Shown: positions 41,767 through 54,384, counted from the stretch's first letter. The stretch: 64,000 nucleotides of DNA from Schizochytrium sp. TIO01 (GCA_004764695.1 SMSO01000031.1:5379048-5443047); one strand, 5' to 3'. Translations and numbers: made by a program. Notes: generated from the sequence alone by a model not told the origin.

Positions 41767-42644
41767 ATGGCGACTATCATGGACAAGATGAGCATGAGCC
41801 TGGACACTATCATTGAGAAGAAAAGGGCAGAGCTCGAGGAGGAAAAGCGCATCAAGAGACTCGCAGCGGCTGCCGCTGCCGAGGTCGCTAAGGCTAAGAA
41901 GGCCGAGGCTGCTTCTGCGGCTGCAGCCAAGACTGCCGCCAAGGCTAAGACGCCAGCCAAGAAGCAGCAGCAACCCAAGCAGGCCGGCTCTGCACAGAAG
42001 AAGCCTGCTAACGCTGGTAAGGAGAACGCCCAGGGCAAGGCTGTTGCCAACAAGGGAATCAAGCGAGGCACCCCTGGAAAGGATGCCCCCAAGAATGCTC
42101 AGCAGCTGCAAACTCAGCAGCAACAGCAAGGCTCTGCTAAGAAGAAGCAGAAGCTCGAACCTGGCGCAAAAAACAACAACGCTAACAAGACCCCTGCTAA
42201 GGCCAACGCTAACAAGACCCCTGCAAAGGCCAACGCTAACAAAACCCCTGCCAAGGCCAACGCTAACAAAACCCCTGCCAAGGCCAACGCTAACAAGACC
42301 CCTGCCAAGGCCAACGCTAACAAGACCCCTGCCAAGCTAACGCTAACAAGACCCCTGCCAAGGCTAACGCCAACAAAACTCCGGCTAATGGAGCCAAAAA
42401 CCCTGGTGCTGGCAAGCAACAGCAGAAGGCTAAGGCTCCTCAGCAGCAGCAGCAACAGCAAGCCAAGGGTGGCAAGAAGCAGGGTGCGCCGAAGCAACAG
42501 GCCAAGCAGGACAACGGCAAGAAGGGAGCCAAGCAGTCCACCATTACACAGACTAGTCGTGAAAAGCTCGCTGACAAGACGAAGCAGCGCCAGAAGCAAA
42601 ACCGTGCCCAGCGCACAAAACAGGCTCGTGAGGCCAAGAAGTAG
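41767..42644 (+). CDS. Lys/Gln-rich protein with UAP56-binding-like N-terminus and KTPAK repeats (one-base frame break)
   Basis: The ATG at 41767 begins MATIMDKMSMSLDTIIEKKR. This closely resembles the UAP56-binding motif of mRNA export adaptors such as ALYREF (consensus around DKMDMSLDDIIK). Then come an Ala/Lys/Glu helix (about 20-70), Gln/Lys-rich disorder, and seven tandem copies of a nine-residue unit KTPAKANAN, with a partial eighth. After the sixth copy a single G is missing next to 42336, and the frame would shift. In the corrected frame the protein continues with Lys/Gln-rich sequence, a Thr/Arg/Lys-rich segment (STITQTSREKLADKTKQRQK), and stops at 42642-42644, about 292 residues. 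Uncorrected, it reads 308 residues with a scrambled Arg/Pro/Ser tail. Lys-rich repeats also suit histone H1-like or nucleolar proteins. I infer a nuclear RNA-export or chromatin role. The break may be a sequencing error. Confidence 0.68.
42175..42389 (+). repeat. 27-bp tandem repeats encoding KTPAKANAN
   Basis: Seven near-identical 27-bp units plus a partial eighth, with GCTAAC, AACAAG and GCCAAG boundaries. The sixth ends with a missing G, which breaks the frame of the host gene. High similarity between units points to recent tandem expansion. Confidence 0.9.
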
Positions 42645-44069
42645 ATTTGTTTTCATGTCGACAAGACAACGACTAGATTTGTACTACACGTGAGTTCCTG
42701 TTCCTCTCTTCGCCGTCTGTGCACGTAATGATTCCCGTATCTTCACACACACACAAGTTTCTTTTTATATGTATCGAATGAACATATGAAAAGGGGCGCT
42801 TCAACGGCGTGGTGAAGGGGTTCGATTCATTTGATTTGTGATTATTTTTCCTTTTCTGTACCCGATATATCTGTTTCTCCCAGAATGACGAGTATTGTTG
42901 ATGATTCACAAAGACCAGGGCATTGAGCACTTTAAAGCTTGCTTTAACCCTCCTTTGGTAAAAGCGAAGCAGTGATCTGTCCACTTTCCACTTTCATTCT
43001 CTCTTTCTCTTAATTTTCTATACTTGCGATTACAGCAGGCAGGAGAGTAAGGTATGAATGTTTACATTACAGATAATTGATAACTCTGTAATCGGGTGAA
43101 AGTGGAATCAGGTACAGTAGACAGATGTTGTACAATATTCATTGGCAATCTGTTAATCAATGTCTTGGAGATTCTGCCATCTCAAGAGTGAAAAAACTAC
43201 CGCTTGCAATGCTGCGCTGGGTCTTGGCGTACTTTTTTGCTTTGGTTGTTCCCTCCTCTTGCTCTATGCTTTTGGAGGTGGCATATTTCTCTTCTTTTCC
43301 ATTTCAAGATCTAGATACAGCGGAGAGTTGAATTGGCGCGCAATTTTCTGTTGTATGATCTTGAAGACTTGGAGACCTTCCTGTCTTGTCTCATTACTTT
43401 TTAGTAGACCATCTTGGCATGCGATGCTTGGGATTTTACTTGAAACATGTCCACTTGTCGATTTGTTGCCTGTTTAGAATCACACCTTGCGTTGTGTAGA
43501 GCCCTTGTTTATACTTTTCTTCTTGTTCTTTCCCTTGTTGCTAGAACTTGTATCATAACTTCTTGTTTTTCGTGAATTTGCTGATGTGCTAATTCTATCA
43601 AGGGCTTTAGAAGGGTTGGATCTTCTAATAAGATCATCTTGAGCTTGCTGAGCTGGTGAGTTGAATTGTTAAATTGGTTGTTAAAAATCAGTACAACTGA
43701 TCAGTCATTTACAGAATGGTCCTGTTTTTCCTGAGAATGTTAAGACCCATGTAGTTGCTTGTAAGGATGTTCGGATATCAGTCGATGTGTGTAGTTATTG
43801 TACTGGTAGATAGACGAGTTAACAAGAACACAACGATTTCCTCAGAAAAGCCACATAGGTACAAGAAAGACATATCAGTGTTGTACGTGTGTTATATGCC
43901 TTATACATACAAACAAAAAGGATTCAAAACAGAAAAATATATATGGGCGAGTCTTGATTTAAATTTATTGAAAAGGATAGATAGATGAATATGTAAACCT
44001 TTGCAGAATTTTAATGTAGAATAAAGACATGATGGAAAGTTAATTTAGCAACGGTTGGTAGGAGATAAG
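42645..44069. other. Convergent 3' intergenic region, 1.4 kb
   Basis: Between the KTPAK gene (+) and the KIX gene (-). It is AT-rich, with short ORFs in many frames. Minus-strand readings near 43100-43640 look protein-like in several overlapping frames at once, so I discount them. No gene is supported. Confidence 0.45.
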
Positions 44070-46190
44070 TTACGGGAGTGGTCTCGAGGTCCGCGTAGGA
44101 TCTTCAAGACTCTGAAGAGAAGACGCCTGGTCAGGTCCAAGCGTCGCATATATAGTAAAAGCGAGGCTAGCGGCGCGTGCGCGGACTTCCCCATTCCAGT
44201 GGCTGTTGGAAGTCTGTCTAGCGGTGTCGGCAAGATCTTGCACGGCGCTCATGATCAACTCGTAGCTATCGTTAAGAAAGGGTGAAGCAAAATTGACCAA
44301 CTTCTCAGCAAAAGTCATGGCTGAATTGGCCACATGCCAATTATCATGAAGTAAACATCGGGTTGTGCGTTTGAGCACGGGAACAAGCAATTTAAACACA
44401 ATGTCATCGTTGGAAGCACGGAAGACAGCTTCGAGCTGCGCGAGAGAAGCTACTTGCAGCTCACTGTTTTGGTATGGCCAGCGCTTAAGCAAACGATGAA
44501 CTACGTAAGGTGCAGCATGCTCTGGGTCGGCCTCAACGAAGCGATCGACGCTGCGGCTTAGAACAACTTTATCAGCAGGCAAGAGAAACTCGCCTGCGAT
44601 GTGGTCCAGGAGTCGCAAGACAACGCCTAATAGATCTATATCAACAGGTGCATACGCGCAGTGTTCCGCCGCAAAATTGAGCAAATGAGAAACCGGGTGA
44701 AGACGAGCTGCTTGGTCCTCGCGAATTTCGCTTTCGCGAATTTCAGGCGACCACACAGCTGAAGGCATGTTGACGTTGTTCACTGTGGAAAATTCATCGT
44801 TGTCAAGCATGTCTTCAAGATCTGTCATATCCTCCTCAGCTCCTGCAGGAGAATCCATCCGTGACCGCATCTCCACCATTGCATGCCCAAGGGCTTCCGT
44901 GAGTTTACGATGAGGCACAGCAGTATCCTTGTCTCCATTGACAACGCAATTTTGCAGCTCTAGAATAATGTGATGAATGTTTTGTTGCTGCGAACGAGGT
45001 GTACGGACGAGCGTGGCAAGAAGAGTATGGATGCGCGCGAGCCTCTCATCAGTGTTCATCGTATGCGTCGATTGACTGTGGTGATGGCGTTGGTAGTGAT
45101 GAGTTGGTGGTCTATCTTCGCGTTCCATGCCAAGGCCAGATGAGTTGTGCACTCGGTTAGCTAAATGGCGACTATTGTCGTCATCCTCCTCCTCCTCATC
45201 GTCGTCGTCGTCATCATCATCATCCTCGTCTGACGAGTAGTCTGATGAAGATGATGGATCATGCATATCCTCCTCAAAGTCGTTATTATGGTGATCAGAT
45301 GCGGAGGAGAGTGAGGAGGGGCGAAGGGTTCTCGCGGGGTGATGGTTGTGGAGTTGCTCTTGTGGCATTTCGGGGCGCTGCTGAGATACCTGTGGTGCCT
45401 CTGGCCTGGCAAGGTGAGGCTCTTCAGTTTTGGAGAAGTTGAACGCAATTTCGCGCTCGCCATTGATAGAAACGCACGCCACAAAGCTAGGCCTTGCACG
45501 GGGATTTGTGGAGTCGCCCAGATTGCCAAAGGACGCATCGCGGTGTTGGATCATGGCGCGCTTAAGATGTGTGTTATGAAGCTTGACGAGGTCACAACTG
45601 GAATTTCGCGGAGTTTGGCGCTGGCGTTTTGACCGAAGGCTCACTGCTGATGCGGATGCGATAGACTTCATCCGTGTCTCAAGCGTGAATTTGTCTGTGT
45701 ATTCCTCGACAGACCTTGCACTTTGAAACAAAGTTGCCTCGATCCTCCGTGCCAGAGCCGGGATTTGTCGCACAATATTTGCTGGTGCATTTGGTTTTGA
45801 TTTGCGAAGAAAGGCAGAAATTTGGCCTACCATCAGATCCCTATGAAATTGGCTAATCTCTGTGGTGCAAAACTGTCCTGCACTTTGTAGAACAGCGTTT
45901 TGCAGCACAGCGTTTTGCAGCTGTACGCTCGCGCCAAATGGGCTGTGATCTTGAACATTCTCTTCCAGTTGTTGCCGCTCCTGTTGAAACGGGCGTTTTG
46001 GTGATTGATTCTGTTCAATATTATATTGGCGATGGCGTTGTTGCATAGAAGCCTCATCGGGGGCCACCATCGCGTCCTCCAGCGCAGCCTCGCTGCTTCT
46101 GAGTCGTGCGGCGGCGGCTGCAACAACTGCAGCGGCCTCTTGCGCGCTCGCTGCCTGTGTGGTGGGCTCCTGGCAGACCATGGGGTCCAT
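44070..46190 (-). CDS. KIX-domain protein with C-terminal helical repeat
   Basis: The 706-residue product begins with an Ala/Gln-rich part. Residues about 112-178 resemble a KIX domain: FHRDLMVGQISAFLRKSKP, then a helix with ALARRIEATLFQSARSVEEY and a third with KFTLETRMKSIAS. The order and spacing match plant KIX domains of MED15-type and CBP-like coactivators, which bind activation domains. The middle (about 180-370) is Ser/His/Asp/Glu-rich with an acidic run near 45180-45240. About 375-440 is a helix-rich region and about 505-690 form helical HEAT/ARM-like repeats. I know no named family with KIX followed by such a repeat. A coactivator or scaffold role is the natural guess. The ATG at 46190 starts the frame. 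Single exon. Confidence 0.75.
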   Translation of the reverse strand: MDPMVCQEPTTQAASAQEAAAVVAAAAARLRSSEAALEDAMVAPDEASMQQRHRQYNIEQNQSPKRPFQQERQQLEENVQDHSPFGASVQLQNAVLQNAVLQSAGQFCTTEISQFHRDLMVGQISAFLRKSKPNAPANIVRQIPALARRIEATLFQSARSVEEYTDKFTLETRMKSIASASAVSLRSKRQRQTPRNSSCDLVKLHNTHLKRAMIQHRDASFGNLGDSTNPRARPSFVACVSINGEREIAFNFSKTEEPHLARPEAPQVSQQRPEMPQEQLHNHHPARTLRPSSLSSASDHHNNDFEEDMHDPSSSSDYSSDEDDDDDDDDDEEEEDDDNSRHLANRVHNSSGLGMEREDRPPTHHYQRHHHSQSTHTMNTDERLARIHTLLATLVRTPRSQQQNIHHIILELQNCVVNGDKDTAVPHRKLTEALGHAMVEMRSRMDSPAGAEEDMTDLEDMLDNDEFSTVNNVNMPSAVWSPEIRESEIREDQAARLHPVSHLLNFAAEHCAYAPVDIDLLGVVLRLLDHIAGEFLLPADKVVLSRSVDRFVEADPEHAAPYVVHRLLKRWPYQNSELQVASLAQLEAVFRASNDDIVFKLLVPVLKRTTRCLLHDNWHVANSAMTFAEKLVNFASPFLNDSYELIMSAVQDLADTARQTSNSHWNGEVRARAASLAFTIYATLGPDQASSLQSLEDPTRTSRPLP

Positions 46191-46237
46191 GGACGCGGTC
46201 GCTGCTCTCGTTCCCGCGGCTCTCTATATGAAGAGAA

Positions 46238-46256
46238 AGAGAGAGAGAGAGAGAGA
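46238..46256. repeat. (GA)n dinucleotide repeat
   Basis: About nine GA units directly upstream of the KIX gene's start, in its likely promoter or 5' UTR. Confidence 0.85.
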
Positions 46257-49200
46257 CCCAGCACCTCTCAAGTGCTACCGGCGGGGTTTGAAAGGCGAAG
46301 AGGAGGTCTCTACTAGGCTTTGGATGCGTCGCAGTCCTGTCCGCACGTTGTTGTCGCCGTCGAAGCAGCTACCCAAAGCTGTTGGAGGAGCTGCTGCTGC
46401 CGCTGCCGCTGTTGATGTTGACGAGGTTTCTTTGGAAATGAAAGGGCGACACAGAGAAGAGATGGGCTGAGCAGGGTAAGTAAGCACGCACGAAGGAAGA
46501 AGGGCAGTAACCCGGAGAGTCTGCCGCTGGCTGATGATGATTCACGGGGGTGGTTTAGTTGTTGGCCTGAGAGGCGCGTACCTGCGGGGCGGGAGTGAGG
46601 GTCGCGGCGGGGGAGCGGGCAGGCAGGCCGCGGCCCGAGGCGGTCATGATTCCTCCTTTGCTTGCCGCGCTTTCTTTCTTTTCTTTTTCTGGGTGGTGTT
46701 CTTCCTCTTTTTTACAGTAGGTATTCTTTTACAGCATAAACACAGAAATCAATAAATAATTAAAATATTGTGCGGGAACTTTTTACTTTAAAATGTGTTT
46801 TTAAACTATTTCCATTTGGAGTTCTTTAATATATACATGTATGATGATTTATTTGTTTATTTTTATGTATTTAAAAAAGCAGTATTGATTGCTATAAGAA
46901 TGGAAAAGACTCCTACTGCGTATGCTTTCATTCTACCGTATAAACATTTTCGATAATTGATTGCGATTGTCATAAACTCGAGGCTCCAAACCCTCAAAAG
47001 CCTTCACCTCTTCTCTCGCATAGGTGGCACAAGAGATAATAGATATTCCGCAATTCGCTTTCGCTCCCGCTCGATAATGAGGAGGGAAGAAAGATAGCCT
47101 GAAAGGCTTCAGATGAGGGACTTTAGTTTCCGCTGTAGGTATCAATGCCAACTCCTTATACTAGCACCAACTAGCACTGTAGTAGGGCAGGCATGAGCTT
47201 GAAAGCAATTACAAATGAAGATGGAGAATCGTAAGAAGAGCATTAAAGCGCTCAGTTCCTATGTTCTTCTTACTTTTGTTCCCGCTCCCGGCTTCTTTTC
47301 TCTTTCTTTCTTTCTCTTTCATGTTTTTGTTCTTCTTTCACTGCAGCGACGACTAGTTATAGGCGTACTTCGCAGAAGATGGCGATTATTTTTAATTTTA
47401 ATTTTATATGTAATGAAAATATGTATAAGTAGCCACGATGAGGGAAAGAAAGAAATGCAAATGAAAACATTTCTTCGCCTTTGGCATTGAAAGAGCACCA
47501 TGAAGAGAGAAGCGAGAGCAGTGCGGGGCAGAGAGTTTTGCGCACACGAGCCATGAACACGCATCTGGAATAGACGTGCCACGCGTAATAGCCTTCCACT
47601 CCGGGGCCTACTGTTAGACTCCAATTGTCGCAGATGATTGTCAGAATTCACTTCTTTCAATTCGCTCTTTCTTTTTTTTAAAGTTTCTCCGAGGTTGCTT
47701 TTATTTCGTTTCTTCATTTCACTCCATCTATATACTTATAATACACTTTCACTTTCTCAAAAAATAGACTTCTATTCACTGAGTTGGAAGAGAACTGAGT
47801 TTCTCTCTAGCTAGAGGAAACAAAAATAACCTTTTGAAATTAGTATGGAGATTATCGATCTTTCAAGATAGCCTAGAAGGGGTATATTAGATTATATATA
47901 TAGGTACTATATAACAGAGAGAGAGAGAGATAAATAGATAAATAGATAGACAGTTGCCTCGGGCCCATTCGTATCGCCTCTTGAATCGTGCCCAACTCCA
48001 AATGAGGAGAAATTCAAGCAAATCGGGTTCGTGCTGCTTTTAGCCCTGGTTTGAGATGGGTGTCCTGGCTAGAACGTTTGTTTGTGTATTAATAATAGAC
48101 AGAAGCTGAGACAGTCAGCTTTTCGAGGAGGGTCTCGTTCTCTGCCATGATCAAGATAAGCTCAAGTTCAGACAAGCCTTTCCCTTGAGAGTCTCACGTC
48201 ACAGAAGATATCGTACTCGAGGAGACCAGCTTTGAAAGCGCACATGAGCTGTCTGAGGTTGGCGGTGATTCGTGGAAGCCATTGGTCAGCTCGAAGAAGG
48301 TTCCGTTGACGTGGCATTTTTGAGATTGCAGGTAGGTACCTCGATGGAGTTCGATCTCAAGGAAGGGTGCTGTCGATTCGTGACCATCAAATGCTATCGT
48401 CTCATGCGCCAATGGAATAGCGAATGCATGGCATCAAAGCTAATCTTTTGTTCGCACCAGAGGGCTCTCTTCTGCACGAGACGAGCCAAGACTAACTAAG
48501 CAGGCAAACCCGCGTGAAATACCTAGACCATGACCTCTCTCGCTTTGCGCAGCATTGACTCGCCAGAGCTGTAGTTATTTACTTATTCGTGACGCCCTGT
48601 ACCCGAGGAAGGCTGATACTGGCGAGGCCTCGATGTCTTGAGTTGAAGGATCATCCAGCCAGCCAGCCGGACAGCAGCCAGGCACTGGGAGTGGCAGAGG
48701 TGCTGGGTGTTTGTTTGCCTGCAGCGGGAGGTGGTCGCCCTGAGTCTGCCATTCAGCTTTCCCGGCAGAATGCATGGAAGAAGCGTCGTGGTATAGAATG
48801 CCAGTACGTCCAGGTACCTACCTACGTACGTTGTACGTATGTGCCTTTACATTTTCGTTGCTGTTGATTACGTACACACACGCTTACGTAAGTACGTACG
48901 CGCGTAGCCCCACTTAGTCCCTGCTAGGAGGCCATCTGATGGCATTACATCGTTAGGTTCGCTCGCTCTCTTCGGTCGATCGACGAGTTTTGAGATTAAG
49001 GGCCTCCGAGTCTGTGGCAAATATGCTGATCTCTCATAAATGAAGATGCCGTGGGGGGCCTTCAGGTTGCTCTGCGCAGGGTCCTAGAAGCCCAAGATCG
49101 TAAATCGCATCTAGGCGGACACTTGGTTACAGCTATTTGTACTAAGTTTGTTGTTGTGTCTGGAATTAAGTGATTTCTGGTTGTTGCATAGGCACCGAGA

Positions 49201-50530
49201 GGCGTATGAGGGTCGCGAGCAGCAAGTATAAGGTGGGTTGGACTCGAAGTTAAACTTGGCGTTTGCGAACGGCGGTGCATTGAAAGCTGCAAAATACCTC
49301 TTCGTCTCTCCTTTCCCCTCCTTTTTAGGGTATAGTTTTTCTAAAACGAAGACCCTGCTGCAAAAGCAGCTCGGCTGAGAATCTGCTAATCATAGCATTA
49401 TCGATGGTGCCACAACATGCAACAAACCTCTCGTTGGAGCAAAGAAGGACCTGAGAAGGCAATCCTTTGGTCTAAACACTTGGTTGAATAAGCCCCGAAC
49501 TGGATATATGTAAAAGGAATCGAAATAAAGCTTCACTGTGTGTCGTTCGTTTTTCTATTCGCTGGGTCCCAAGCATCGATCAAAATCTCAAAAGCATCCT
49601 CGGAGCTTTGGAAACGATAACTGGTAGGCTGATGACATGTTCTACAGGCTAGCCTCGTAGGCGGCCTCATTGTCAGACTAGTGAAAGCCTCGTCACTTCC
49701 CTTCGCAGATGTTTAAGCGATCCCAGTATTTGGCAAATAATGGAGATCTTAGCATCCTTTTTACAATGTGCAGTTTTGTTTATCTTTGAATAAAGGCCGT
49801 GTATTCATGATGCTATTCGTGGCGGAATCAAACTTAAATTCGCTATCCTCCATTCTTCTGCACTGACAATTAGAAAGGCATGTATGTGAAGAAGATAAAT
49901 CAGCTCAACATGAAAAGATACCTCAAGGTAGAAGAGAATCAAATCTCTCGAGTTGATTGAATTAGGTAGAGTCGCATCCCTTTTACTTTGCTCTCAATTT
50001 AAAGTTTTCTCTCCGCGAAGGGAGCCGAGAAATTCTCAGACCTTCATTATCAAAACAAAACATTCCTACACCAGTTTTTATTTACATAGTTTACTGCTAA
50101 GTCATAGAAGGTACAATAACAGTATCGGGGTTTAAAATTTTCTTTCTCGCGAAATGGAGTGTTAAAAATTATTTTTAAAAATAGGGAAGACTTTGAAGAA
50201 TGACTTCGCTTTTGCCATTTTGTATGGAATTGCACTTGCACAAGATCAATAATAACAGTAGAAATCCATCTGCCCAGCACCAACAAACAAGAGATTATGC
50301 GGTTCGCTCTTTCGTGCGACCGGGACTTGACAGAATTTTCAGGATGCTTATCTCCTTTCCTCAAATCGAATGTTGTGAGAAACGTTTACCTTCTCCTTTG
50401 CTTTAATTAAACTATCCTTCTTCTTATTATTCTCTACTGTCTTTATAATATTATCGTCCGTGGCGGTGATCGATGGTTTTCAATTTTCAATTTTCTGACT
50501 GTTTTTGTTTGTTTTTGTTTTTTTACTCTT

Positions 50531-50560
50531 AAATTAAATTAAATTAAATTAAATTAAATT
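50531..50560. repeat. (AAATT)n pentanucleotide repeat
   Basis: Six perfect tandem copies in a stretch of very AT-rich DNA. Non-coding. Confidence 0.9.
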
Positions 50561-51146
50561 ATACTAAAACAAAAAAACATCCATCAATCAAAATAAAGCC
50601 TATCTGCAACTCCTACTTGTACTTGGTAGTTAGCCTCGTAACAAACACTAAGAAAGTGTGTGGCATTGTGCTGGTGAAGAATTTGTATAAAGAAGGCGCA
50701 TCGTCACCATCTATCGATCAACGATCATACTGAGAACAGTAGGTAAGCAGCACGTAGCACCTACCTACCCACCTATAGAAGATGCAGATGGTTTGATGAT
50801 GATGATGATGGAGCGATGATATTTTATGAGTCCACGGCAACTCGGCGACCAGGATGACAAGAATCCGCCTGAAGCTTTTAGCAACCTGAGACAGACCAGC
50901 GACGGTATCTGGTGGCCATGGGGAGTATCATGGCACCAATCGTGCGGCAGCCCGGAACCAACGAAAGCATACTGCCAGGAAGCCATGCGAGCAAGCGGAG
51001 AATAAATACTACCCGCTTGCTTCTGCGTAAATACCTAGGTTCTTCATACATACAATTATTGAATGTGCCTAAGTACTAGTCAATTCATTAGGTAGATAGG
51101 TAGGCAGGCACCTTGTAGTAGGTACTGCTGGTGTCACATTATTGTT

Positions 51147-51172
51147 TTATTATTATTATTATTATTATTATG
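51147..51172. repeat. (TTA)n trinucleotide repeat
   Basis: About eight TTA/ATT units in tandem, non-coding. Confidence 0.85.
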
Positions 51173-54100
51173 AGGCTACTTTTAAAATGAAATAAATCGA
51201 AATGTTTTCGAAATCTTAGAAGTTGAAAAGAGATCTTCTCCTTTTGCTCTTCTTTTTCAAGTTGAATGACAGAGAATTATGCTATACGTCAGAAGGTTTT
51301 TCGTTTTGATTGTTTTTACAATTCACAATCATAAACTCTAAAGAGGTCACTAGCTAAGTCTAAATGGAAACACAGAGACCTTGTTGGCATTTCGATGAAT
51401 TGCCTCATTCTGAGTAATGACTAGGTAAGTACCCTAACCTCTGTAGGAGTAGAATAGTAGAATGTTGAAATGGTTCGGCGAATGAGCTTCTTTCCGAACG
51501 CTGGTTAGTCTTAGTGGTCTCCGCCGAATGGCAACAACCATAAGAATTATGAACAACGACTATCGCAGTCGCTGCGATGAGTGCAAGATTGGCTTGTTTC
51601 AGGAGATCCCTCTTTGCTTTGAAGTTGCGATGTAAACACCTAAGTCGCTACTTTATCGATATTGAGTGCATGAAAGTTTATTTCACGATAGGCCAGATGA
51701 AAGGAAACAGTAACGTTTATGAGTACGTTTGTTTTATCATTAAAAAAATATGTTGTTTGAATTCTTTGAGGCTTTTCTTTCTTTGAGTTTGCCTGAGTTT
51801 GAAATGCAAGAAAAGGTTTGAGCAACGGCAAGCCGTGAAAAGCGACTGGTACACATATTCCAACTCAATCCTCCTATATGTTTACCCGCCGGATCATCAG
51901 TTTGATGTTTGTTGAGGGAGGCAGAAGCTAAAGCTAAAGGTCAGTGACCCCTTATGGTACGAGGTACGAGTTCAAGTGCTTTCGAACAGATGATGGCTTA
52001 GGCATTTTCTTCGTGGAAAAGTAAATGGTAAGTCCCTCCTGTGGTGACACAACACTTTCCGTTGGTCGTGTCGCCACCCGGCATACAGAAAGTTTGGTTG
52101 ACAATCAAGCGCCATATATAATCTACAACTCCAAGCTTCAATAAGCTTGAAGCCTTGAAAACCTCAAGTATAGTTTGGCATCCATTCCATTCGGGTCGGA
52201 CGTAGCATACACAGTCAAGTGTCTTTAGTGGTCTTGGTCAAGTCTTCACTTGCTGTATCATTCTCATTTCCATCTACTTTCTTTCGCCACGAGAAAAGGC
52301 AAGGAGGACTAAGTAAAGGTTAGGAGGGCCTCCGTGGTGGCGTACGTGGGTGGCAGTATCCGCAGTTGTAGCAGAGCTGGGATTTTCCATTTTTTCTTGT
52401 TTTACTAATATTAAAAAGTAGGTATACTAATACCTATATACCTACTATAGGTAAATAAATAAAACAAAAATACCATGATAACAACTCGAATCGTAGAAGC
52501 GGAAATCAAAGTTCATTTTTTTTTTTCTTGTTTTCTTGGTTTTTTAATTAGGATGCGGTTTCCTAGGTAGCTGGACTGGTCCCTCCAAAAAAAAAAAACC
52601 AAAAAAAAAACATGAAGTTTTTTGGTTGCTGAGAAGGTACTCGTCTTAAGGTTTCGTGTCCAGATGCCATCAACAAAATTAAGCTCTTAAAAAATAAGTA
52701 CAATAAGGCATTGCCGGGAATAGGCACGATGATTGACAAACATAAAAGGTGACCGCAGGTGCTAAACTCGGCACTGTTGCCGGAGACACACAAAGAGGAT
52801 ATACCTTATAGGTTGTAAATACGTGCGCAGAACAAATTTGTCTGCTTCTAAATAATTCTGACCATGTGACAGCTTGTGCGCTGTCTGAGCTGAGCATAAT
52901 AGGACACATGTAGTTTCTATTGAGATGCACTTCCGACGTATAACATACAGCGCTTCAAGAGACATTTGATTCGCATTATTTGGCTCAATCTTTGAATGCT
53001 TGCAGCATTTAGAATACAACAACGAAAAAAACGTCTTCTCCACTAACCCCATCTTTATGAGTTAAGAGAGGTCTCAATCTGGTTGGCGCTGTTTTACAGG
53101 GCCACCAATGCTAAAAGTATCGATATGGGATGCCCCTAAAAGGTGAAAGAAACGGCAAGGGCTTGATCGTCTAAAGTTTCTTTTCTTTCTTCTAATAACT
53201 TCTGTTCTATAGTAGAAAGCGATTTTGAAAGTAAAAGCAGAGTAAGACTCAGTACCTGTAAAATGATATATTGGCTGTCTCTCCACACGGCATTACTATG
53301 ATTCCGTCTGTTGGCTCGTCTCCAGGTGTGGTACACGAGAGATTTTAGTTTGAAAGAAACCCCCACTCAACACGGCAATCTATTATCTTGTGACCATTCG
53401 AATTTCTCAGGAAGCGAGCGACAGAGCTCAATACACTCCTGTCCTCGAGCACTTGCCGTTCTGACTTGGATCTCTTCTATGTATATCAAATCTGCAATTT
53501 GCACCGAGAAACACTTTGCGGATCATTATATGAGTCTTATATGCAGTTGGAAAGCGTGTTTTCGTCGATGGTGGCATACGTCGTGTATTTGCCTTCAAAG
53601 AGGCAGCTAGCTAACAAAAATATGCACTGTGCGAACTCGAGCGGCTGTGCAGACGTTGGAACATCAATGGCAAGTACATAGGGCCCCGAACAACGGCAGA
53701 CAAACTCCCGTTCTCCTTCCCAACTTAGAATTCCTCTCCAGATCAATAGTTGTCGCTGGCTTTGCTAATCATGGTTGGTAGCAAAATTTTGAAGCAGAAC
53801 TACTTTTAAAACAACATCTACCTTTCTTAGTTCTTTTTAATCCTAAACATATATATTTATAAACATTTTTTCAATTTTAGTTTTAAAAATAATGTCAATA
53901 AGTCATGAAAGAAAGAAATCAGTCATTCTTTTCTCTTTTTATTTTTTATTTTTAATTAAATTAAACTTTGTTTCAAATTAACAAATTGTAAATAGTTGTC
54001 AGCGCTTAAGTTTCAGGGCCCATAGTCCCTACTACCTACTAGTTCTTTCGCCTAATCGAGAGAGTTGAAAGGATAAAAACTTTATTTCGCCGGGTTACCG

Positions 54101-54384
54101 CGCGCCTTTCTCGTCTGCTTTCGCAGTGATGCTGCCTAGCTGACGCGCCCTGCCTTTATTCCAGTTTTATCAACTCGTCGGGCGCATGCGCACACTTCAA
54201 TAGTACCCCCTATTGGGCCTCGGTGGCCGAGGAGAATCGTGGGCACCAATGTGACGCGGCGGGTAGACGGCAAAACTATTGCGAGATTTTTAGGTCGCCG
54301 AGACAACGATGATGAAAGGTGAAGCAGGGACAGAAGGAGACACCTTCAATGCAAAGGCGAGAAGAGGCTTTTAGGCTGATAGGA

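Larger units (their letters stand above)
46191..54384. other. Gene-poor region, 8.2 kb
   Basis: I see no supported gene here. The DNA is AT-rich and full of simple repeats: (GA)n at 46238-46256, (AAATT)n at 50531-50560, (TTA)n at 51147-51172, and TACCTACC, GTACGTAC and CTAGGTAC variants at 48816-48903, 50756, 51030-51130 and 52415-52455. Part of 46191-46500 should be the promoter of the KIX gene. Short ORFs occur throughout but none has a protein-like length or motif. Confidence 0.5.

Noticed and set aside
41813-42656. Arg/Pro/Leu-rich frames overlapping the KTPAK repeat on both strands
   Set aside because: They are frame shadows of the 27-bp repeat.
43100-43660. Protein-like minus-strand readings with possible splice sites
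   Set aside because: Three overlapping frames looked equally protein-like, so the impression is not evidence, and no consistent splice model was found.
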